Below are positions 56,199 to 64,000 of a stretch of 64,000 nucleotides of DNA, piece after piece (the stretch's first letter is position 1; each line of letters opens with the position of its first letter). The stretch lies in assembly GCA_916048095.2 (NCBI GenBank), contig OU696576.1, positions 457,001 to 521,000 of the forward strand, written 5' to 3'. The notes beneath the pieces are model-generated. The model was not told where the DNA came from and did not search any database. It saw only the letters and a program-made list of their open reading frames with translations. The DNA comes from Sacculina carcini (lineage: Eukaryota > Arthropoda > Thecostraca > Sacculinidae). The position numbers and the translations under genes were made by a program.

Positions 56199-59100
56199 TG
56201 CAGTGATAGATAATGGGCGCGTATGTTAGAATCAGTGTGTACTAATACTTGTGCATGGTTTTTTTTCATACACAGGGCGGTATGGTGCTGCTAGATTTGT
56301 GTTTGCGCTAGATGAGAACATGTGTGTATTGATACAGTGCATGTATATATGTGTGCACAGTACTTGTTGCACAGGACGCAATCTGTTCTTGTTGATATAA
56401 ATGTGGGCGTTTACATGAACGTTCTGGCAGCGAGGAACGCGCACTGCTGTATATTGGCAACAGTGGAAGACTTGTATGCTGCATGAGCTAGTCAGTAATG
56501 TGGGCTTGTATGCTGCCATATGAACTTGAATGTGTTTTATTTGCTGCTGGCTCGATGCGCCTGTTAATTGATGTTGACTGCCAGCTTGCTTGTTGTTCAG
56601 TTCTGGGTTTGTCTTTGCAAGTGCGTCATGGATTTACGATCGGCTGTACTTATAGGCGAGGTGCATTGTTACAGCGGATTACACAACTGGACCAACTGGT
56701 GTGGGATGCACCGGTACAACGGTGATTGATCGAGAATTAGAAGACCAATTGATGAGTCCATTTGTATGTAAATGCTATCTGAGCTGGCTTGTTTTCTTAG
56801 AATTGATTTCATCTTTACGATTGGACTGTGATTGTATGATTATGTTGCTTGTCTCTCTCTCTCGCGCGTGTGTGTGCGTTTGCACAAGTGGCGCCCCACG
56901 TGTGGGTGTTATCGTGTGTGTGTGTGTGTGTGTGTACTCGGTGATATCAAGGTCTCTCATATCTGCTTAATCACTGCGCCTGCAGGCTGTAAGGCACTGT
57001 CATTCATCTTGTGTGCCTATTTACCAATATGGCGCGCTGTTTTGTATTTCTGCTTGTTTATTTGGCGAGGATAATTCGGCTAGTATTAGTGACTATTGAT
57101 ATGCGGCGAGTTTTGCGAGCATAAATTGAGAGCACGGCTAACTGGGTCAGATGTGATCAATCATCATGTCCACAAATATTCATTCACTTCTTTTAAGAAC
57201 TGATCCCTTCGAACACTCTCATAGAGCGTGCCTGTATTAGTTCCACTGGCGTGTTCTCATTGGATGAGATGTATGCTGTGCCGAGCCGCATTTTTGTGTT
57301 CTTTTGCGTCGTTGAACCTGCTCGGTGCTGAGATCCTTCAAGTTCTCTCTGTTAGTCGGTTGGTCTCACTTGTTTGTCACGCTGGGCTGGGTTTCGTGCG
57401 ATTTTCACAGCGAACACTCGGCTGCTCGTGTGTGTTATGCACACACAAGCGACATGGCTTGATTTGTGAAGATATTTCCTCCTGCCTTTATGCCCACATC
57501 TTCCTCTCTCACTTCATCCATGCGTGTGTGAGACGCGACCATGTTGTGGCTGTGAATCGCTGGTCTTTGTCGTTTACTCGCGGCTGGTTTGTCCTTCACG
57601 TCTTCTGTCGACCGGGGTTTTGGCCGGCTCTCCCACTCTCTCCTCCTTCTCACATTCTCTCTCTCTGTTATCTGACATCTCGTGCTTGCTTGTGAGGGCA
57701 GCGGCCAGTCACATGCATGTGGTTTCAATGCCTGTGTTGTCGGCTCATTCCTCAGCCAATTTGACATTTGCGCTTCAACGAGGATTTGTGCAGTAATCAC
57801 AGATGCACAAACTGCGTGACCTCTGTGACCCCGGCCTGTTGTGACATCATTTTGCCCACAGGCCACTGTCACCGTGAACAATTTGTCAGTGACATTCTAC
57901 GTCTGGCGTCATTGGCCCACTGTTATGTTTGCTCGGTTGTAATTATGTGTTTGTCCTCGTATGTGTGCCTGCGAGCTGAGTAAAGACATGTTTATGCTAA
58001 AACGATTTCAGATTACTGTAGGCTGTGTCCAATCATCTCTTCAAGCTGCCGAATTTCCCAGCAGTTAGGCGCCCAGCTTTCTAACCAGAGCCGTAAAGCT
58101 CGAACTCGTTTCTCGTTTTGTCTGTGTTCGCTCACAAAACCGGCCACACCTGGCTTCACGACGGGAGTTGTCGCTGTAGATGGGCTCACAGTGGGGCGTG
58201 CTCCTCCAATGTTCCACAAGACCGGTGCATATCGAGAATACAAACGAGAATGTCGCCTGCCCCAGTTTTGTTTCAATTTGAATAATTTAATCGTGTATTT
58301 TCACACGACTCTATCATTCTATTCGTCTTGGCGTTGTTTGGACATTGTTTAATGGGGTGTCTTGCATCTGTTAGGTATTGTTATCCAGCTTATCTCAACA
58401 TACCATCGCGATCTGTAAGATTGATATAATTTTTGTCAGATTTTTTTCCGTGGCAGGTCATCTTGGTATTTGTTTCTCGTCACTTTTTTGCAGCAAATTT
58501 ACAGTGTGGCGCCCTGCTGAGAATCCCAGTACCAGTAATTATATTTTCCTCACAACTTGTGACAATTTTGCCACATTTGTCAGAGTTATATATGACCTGT
58601 GTCTCTATATGTGAGGTTTTCGTCTGTTTGTATTCGAGTGTAGTTTCCTGTGCGTTTCTGTTAGATTTCTTTTTGCCTGGCTATTGGCATGAATCCGCTG
58701 TATATATGTGTATTGTCACATTTCAGCCATTTTCTTGCATCGCTTCTACATTATTAGCATGTTGCAATTTGTCCAGGAAAGCCGCATTATGAGATGTATG
58801 GTTGTTTGCTTACAGTGTTCATAAACTCATTTGTAGCGAGGCTTAACAGCTGCACCGACATTCAGTTGAATCACCGCTTCCTATGTGAACAATTGTGTAT
58901 GTTTCCTATCTCGTTCAATGAGATTATATCAGGCATTTTCAACTGTTATTTGTTATAGTTAAAAGTAACTTGACATCATGGTGTGGCCGCACTGTGTCGC
59001 GTTTCTCTATATGTGTTGGTCATTAGCAGTGTGAGGGCGGCCCACAGTAAGGCATGTTGTGCAGTATTGTTGCATTGCAGTATTGTTGCATGACACAGTG

Positions 59101-60309
59101 TCATTATTTCTCGGCATTGTTGAGCCGGCAGGTCAAATGCCTCATTGTTCTTGCTGCAGTCCGGTACGAATGATTGCGGCTGTCCACAGCGGTCGACTTT
59201 TTCTCTTGTGCGGCGCTGATTCTGCTGTATATCTCATCTTGTGTTTGATGTCTTCTGCTACAGTTGATGTTGTCAGTCATCTTGTGTTCTTCTGAGCGTG
59301 GATCTCCTTAGTTCGTATCATTTGTGTTGTTTTTGGGCAGAGTTTTCGCGTGTGTGTGTGCTTCAGGAAGCCCTCACATACTTGAGTCACTTTGAATTAC
59401 ATATTACATTTTCCTGTCGGTGTCTGTTTCCATTTGCGCACACGATGTGAAATCCCTCCAGACATATCTTGGACGGTGTTAACAATATGCATTATCCACA
59501 TAATTGCAGCCAACGTGGAAGAAGACAGAGTTTGTGAGAAATGTAATTCCATTTGAATCTTATCAAGAAAATCTCTTACCGTTTGTCTATTATACCTCTA
59601 TAACCTCTTTCCTCAATTACAGGACGCATCATGTTGGTGCGCTATCTCTCGCATTGCTGGTAGTCTCCACCGTTCCTCCTCTTCACTCCACCATCTTCGT
59701 GTGTGTATTTATGTCATCACATGTCCTTCTTCTTGCTGTTTGTTGCTGTGAATTTTGATATGTGTTGTCGCGGATCTTAATTATGCTCATCTGCATATCT
59801 GAGTGAGTTAGTACATGTTTCTACTTGCCCTTCCTGCAGGACATTTGAGGTTTTCTATTTATAAGTGGATTTTCTGTTTCGATCGCCTGTGGTGTTTTTT
59901 GTTTCGCGAGATTATTGTTACTTCAAGAATATGTGAGTGAAATTTGTGGTTGATTTATTTAACGACGCGAAACATTTACCTCGTCTCTCACTGTTCTATC
60001 TGAGATCGTTTTGGCTGTTAAAGCTGTAGTGTTTTGTTCAGTTGCGCAAGTGCGTGGTTTCCTTTCTGTGTGAAAGTTGATGAGTTTACACAGCAGTGCT
60101 TGTGTATGCAGCAGCACACACTTAACATTGATCACACGGAATTAATTTCTGCACTCGTGCAGCCTCACAGACTCAACGAACACACGCAAGTACGTGTCCC
60201 TCTGTGTGACGGCGGGTATTTGTCACCAGTATGTCAGTAAACATGTGACTGTTGACACGGCCGCCGTGACCTCACCTGCGACCTCTGGTGACCCGGCGTG
60301 GCTCCTCGG

Positions 60310-60356
<47 letters not shown>

Positions 60357-60549
60357 GTGGGTGTCATCGTGTGTGTGTAGTGAAACACGGTGAATGTTAG
60401 CACAGTAGTGGTGTGTTGGCGTCACAATGACTGCCGTTTGTGTATGAGTGTGACCTGGTTGTGTGTGCGCATGTGTCTGTCTGTGTGTATGTGTGTGTGT
60501 GTCACGTGACACGGTGCCAACTTTCGCTGCACCTGCTGTGGCTGTCGGT

Positions 60550-60665
<116 letters not shown>

Positions 60666-61305
60666 AATGTATACAGACACACAGTTGTGAGTGTTAATAT
60701 ATGCTGCCAGTGTTGACATGTTGACGTGCACATATTTACACACGCGCATACATTTATGACCAGATGTATAATTGCCTATACGTTAATAGTCTGTTAACAG
60801 GCAGTCACATACTGGAGGTGTATGGACCGTGCAGGAACGTGGTGCTTTGTGCTGTCTTTCTATAGGAAACAGGTAATTTCACGTTCACACCTGTTCCCAT
60901 CTTATAGGGAACGGTACGTTGTAACGGGGCTCCTGTTACATAGTCAATACGGATCAAATGTAATGATTCTGGTATTATCATACCATGTCCACGTTGTGCC
61001 TGTATTTTATTCCTGAACGGATGATTGATGTTATAGCGGCTAGTCTAATAGTTTGCTAGATTCAGGGGTCACCACACTGCTTACAGCTGATCACACCGAC
61101 GACCATCTAGCTTGATATCAAGTGTGAAACTGGAATCTTTGTCTCTCGGGTGTTTATTTACGAAGTCGGCCATTATTGTTAGCTCGTGAGATTCAGGTAT
61201 TGGCTCATGTGATTTCACCTTTCAACGTTGATTCCTTGATAATTTTAGCAAATGCACCTGATTATGTTGATATTGCTTGCATTATTATGTTGGTTTCTAG
61301 GGTTT

Positions 61306-61515
61306 TTGTTTAGCACAAGTTTTAACACGAGTTTTAACACGAGTTTTTACAGGAGTTTTAACACGAGTTTTAACAGGAGTTTTAGCACGGGTTTTAACAC
61401 GAGTTTTAGCACAACTTTTATCAGGAGTTTTAGCACGAGTTTTAACAGGAGTTTTAGCACGGGTTTTAACACGAGTTTTAGCACAAGTTTTATTAGGAGT
61501 TTTTTTGCACGAGTT
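61306..61515 (+). repeat. 12-bp minisatellite (TTTTAACACGAG)n
   Basis: About 17 tandem units of 12 bp with variants (AACAGGAG, AGCACGGG, ATCAGGAG). Variant units recur in the same order, implying duplication of blocks of several units. The array stays open in one frame, encoding a degenerate Phe-Asn-Thr-Ser repeat, which follows from the unit being a multiple of three and is not evidence of a gene. Confidence 0.9.
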
Positions 61516-61913
61516 TTAACAGCTGTTAGCTTGCGTCCTGCACTACTCCGGCTGTTCACTAATTATTCACGAATGATCTGTGCTGGGCTGCTATTTGTGA
61601 GCGTGTGTATGTGTGTGTGTGTGACCCGGGTGTAGGTGTCATCTCATGTCGCTCTCTCTCTCTCTGTTGTCATGGCAACGTGTGTACATCATACACACAC
61701 ACACACGCAGGTACATACATGAGTCAAATACACTTGACCAATTATTCACCACTGACAATCACACATGCTCCTGTACCCTGGCAAACTCTCACACTCTCTC
61801 TCGCTTTCTGTCTCCTCATTGCTGTGAGCTGCATATGCGTCGTTGTTGTTATTGTTGTGCTTGTTAGCGATGTCGGGGCAATCACTGATTTGAACGCTTG
61901 TTTGCTTTCAATT

Positions 61914-61964
<51 letters not shown>

Positions 61965-62339
61965 GATACAGCTGGTTTGATCGACGTGTTGTTCTTGTTG
62001 ATAAACAATTGTCGTCTTATTATTGACGTTTGTTTGTGACCATTTTCACCGACCAGCGCTGTGTAGGACACAAATTTAACTAATCACGTGCTAACTCAGT
62101 TTTCTCTATTTGTAGAATTTTCTTTGTGGGTTTGTTTTTGTGAGTGTCTCCCTCCATCCTCCTTTAGTGTATCTCCAATATTGCTTCCGTGTAGCGCACC
62201 AGATCAGGTTGTATGTATGTCTGTCTGTGTATGTGTGTGTGTCGCACAGTGGAACGTGGGCTCAGTTTTTCACTGAACAGTTCCGTTTGACCTGGTCTCC
62301 GTTACTCTCATATCTATATTTACGCACGCTCCCGTGTGT

Positions 62340-62372
<33 letters not shown>

Positions 62373-62647
62373 AGTGTGTGTCAGTGGTCGTTTGGTCACG
62401 CGTGATTGGTCGTTAAGTTTCCGGGTGGTTGACAACACAGACTTTACGACAGGATTTATATTCCCGCTGCGTTTTTCATTCAAACTGTGTGTTTTTATCG
62501 TGTCAAGCTTGTGTGTGTGCGTGTGTCCAGTACTATGCTTATTGAATCATTGCCATTTTCTGAACGTTCTCATTCGAATTTTACCTGTTTTGATAATGGT
62601 TGATAGTGGTTGATTGGACAGTATGTGTCATTGTGTTTCTGTTCAAC

Positions 62648-62980
62648 GGCTAAAGGCTAAAGGCCTCAAGTGACAGCTGCTACACGGGAATAAGCCGAGG
62701 CTTATGAACACACACAGGTGTGTCCCGTGCAGCTCGCTGCCACCGCAGAACCGACCCTCTCCACGCTATGGCGCCACAAGGACGGAAGACGTATTAGAGA
62801 GGGTCACCTCCCCAGAATGCATGACACAACACATGACTGATATCTGGTGCCATTTACTGCTGGGTGGACAGGGGCTGTGGGATTATAGAATTCGCCCAAA
62901 GAAATTCTTCTCCGCCGGGTTTCGAACCACGGACCTACCGCTTGTGAGGCGGGTGTGCTAACAACCGCACCACCGAGTCC
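62648..62980 (-). mobile_element. tRNA-Val-derived SINE, copy 2
   Basis: Same family, orientation and length (333 bp) as 52946-53278, over 90% identical by eye, with the same CAC anticodon loop. The tail here reads (TTTAGCC)n. It is not inside a recognisable element. Confidence 0.9.
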
Positions 62981-63085
62981 AACAGTCCACCGTTTTGCAG
63001 TGGTGTCGTTTGTATTCATTGTTTCAGCTTGCCTTTGCTCGATCATTTGATGCAACACTCAAGACACAACTCAGCTCAAATAGGT

Positions 63086-63348
63086 CAGGGGTTCCCAACT
63101 TGTTAATGATGGAGTACCACTCGGAGGCTCCGTATAGTCGCCGCGTACCACCTGGTTCCACTTAGTTCTATCAGATATCACTTTATTTACATGTAATTGC
63201 ACAAGTATAACACACAAATCAACTGAAAAAACGACTCAATGTAGTCATGAAGACTGAAAATTCTTGCTCGCATTCCAATATCGAGGAGAAAACCGGTAAC
63301 TTTTAATAAAGCCGTGAGTGTTTGCGTACCACAGGTTGGGAGCCACTG
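63086..63348. mobile_element. Short hAT-type MITE (about 263 bp)
   Basis: The left end is CAGGGGTTCCCAACTTG and the right end is the reverse complement of CAGTGGCTCCCAACCTG. Flanking 8-mers AAATAGGT and AAATACGC match at 6 of 8. The interior has the palindromic phrase 'gtaccac' near both ends. Confidence 0.75.
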
Positions 63349-63356
63349 AAATACGC

Positions 63357-63895
63357 TGTCAAAAACTCACATTAGGACTGTGTCTGTTATGATTGCTTAT
63401 TGATTAACGTGCGGCATTTGTTCATGACTGCTTGGTCATCTTGGCTCTTGAGTCGAAATTATTCCGAGTGCCGTCGACAGTCAAGATTTCACTGACTTCG
63501 TGGTTGTTGTTATTATTGGTGATTACACTGATACTAATTGCCTGCGTATTTTCCATTTCATTTCATTGTTCCTTATTCTTGTTGTTTGTAGATAATTGGT
63601 ATTGTGCTGGTATTGTGCACTGTTTTCACTCTGTGGAGCACTGTTAATGCACTGTGCACTGTTAATTGTGGATGTGTATGTCAATGGTGTTATGCAGTAT
63701 TACAGGCGATATTGGCAGATGTGTTATTTAATTGGTGGAGTAATTTATCCACTAACTTTTCCTGTTCAATCGGATTAATGTTTCTAGTCTACTCATCCTG
63801 TCCGTTCATTTCAGTTCTGTTGTTGATCTTCAGACCTAATATTCCATCTCTTTTCCCATTTTATCCTCATATATGTAACTTCCCTTCTGAAGCAC

Positions 63896-63932
<37 letters not shown>

Positions 63933-64000
63933 ACATACACACACACACACACACCTCATGCGAGCAGTGCCTCGTGCGGCAGCGCCACCCAGCTGAAGTC
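63357..64000. other. No recognised gene: right edge
   Basis: T-rich DNA and an (AC)n array at 63898-63954. The last 40 bp are GC-richer and could begin an exon, but too little is present to tell. Confidence 0.45.

Noticed and set aside
57228..57695. 155-codon open frame on the plus strand
   Set aside because: No family motif, Cys/Ser/Leu-rich composition as expected from TG/TC-rich DNA, and no splice or promoter context.
58013..58276. 87-codon minus-strand open frame with protein-like composition
   Set aside because: No recognised family, neighbour or repeat copy; length is within chance expectation for this window.
59504..59620. Possible exon after a TTGCAG acceptor
   Set aside because: No recognisable protein in any phase and no partner exon.
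61252..61635. 127-codon frame with Phe-Asn-Thr-Ser repeats
   Set aside because: It is explained by a 12-bp minisatellite whose unit is a multiple of three; no flanking coding sequence.

Overview
This window is eukaryotic, from an invertebrate animal, probably a protostome. The evidence is intron-split genes with GT/AG sites and matching phases, dense CA/TG microsatellites and many DNA transposons. The best-conserved gene is a latrophilin (CIRL/ADGRL adhesion GPCR). Its lectin exon reads most like arthropod CIRL: it has the [13 protein letters not shown] and [18 protein letters not shown] motifs and no olfactomedin domain follows. I cannot name the species.

Layout. 1-16.8 kb has no recognised host exon. 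It holds a decayed piggyBac transposon (5156-7555) and, at 12.7-16.1 kb, very long (AC)n tracts; it may be 5' intron or upstream sequence of the latrophilin gene. 16.8-31.6 kb carries latrophilin gene 1 on the plus strand: two rhamnose-binding-lectin exons, one large exon (Ser/Thr-rich stalk, HRM, GAIN, GPS, TM1), six exons completing the 7TM core and start of the tail, and a His/Gln-rich C-terminal exon with a downstream AATAAA. Its signal-peptide exon was not found.

35.5-42.7 kb carries a tandem paralog on the same strand with the same 7TM exon sizes (166, 215, 104, 45 and 169 nt). It has its own signal-peptide exon joined in phase to a large exon that lacks lectin, HRM and mucin-like stalk. 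In their place is a Cys-containing N-terminal region I do not recognise, ahead of GAIN/GPS/TM1. Its C-terminal tail is cut short. Identity between the two genes is patchy: about 98% in part of GAIN, in the GPS and in the exon after TM7, but far lower between these blocks. This suggests gene conversion.

43.5-64 kb has no recognised host gene. It holds a possible TATA promoter or first exon near 43.83-44.28 kb, a broken hAT transposase (50.0-51.5 kb), a non-LTR retrotransposon 3' end split by a tRNA-derived SINE (52.8-53.55 kb), a second SINE (62.65-62.98 kb), hAT-type MITEs, minisatellites and (AC)n arrays. Two ~1.2 kb hAT-type MITEs of one family (17967-19215 and 53870-55098) each have a perfect 8-bp target duplication.

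Working picture: gene 1 would be a canonical latrophilin that binds ligands through its lectin region and signals through a tethered agonist exposed at the GPS. Gene 2 keeps the autoproteolysis and 7TM module but has a replaced ectodomain, an altered tethered agonist and a short tail, so it looks like a receptor diverging in ligand recognition and cytoplasmic coupling.
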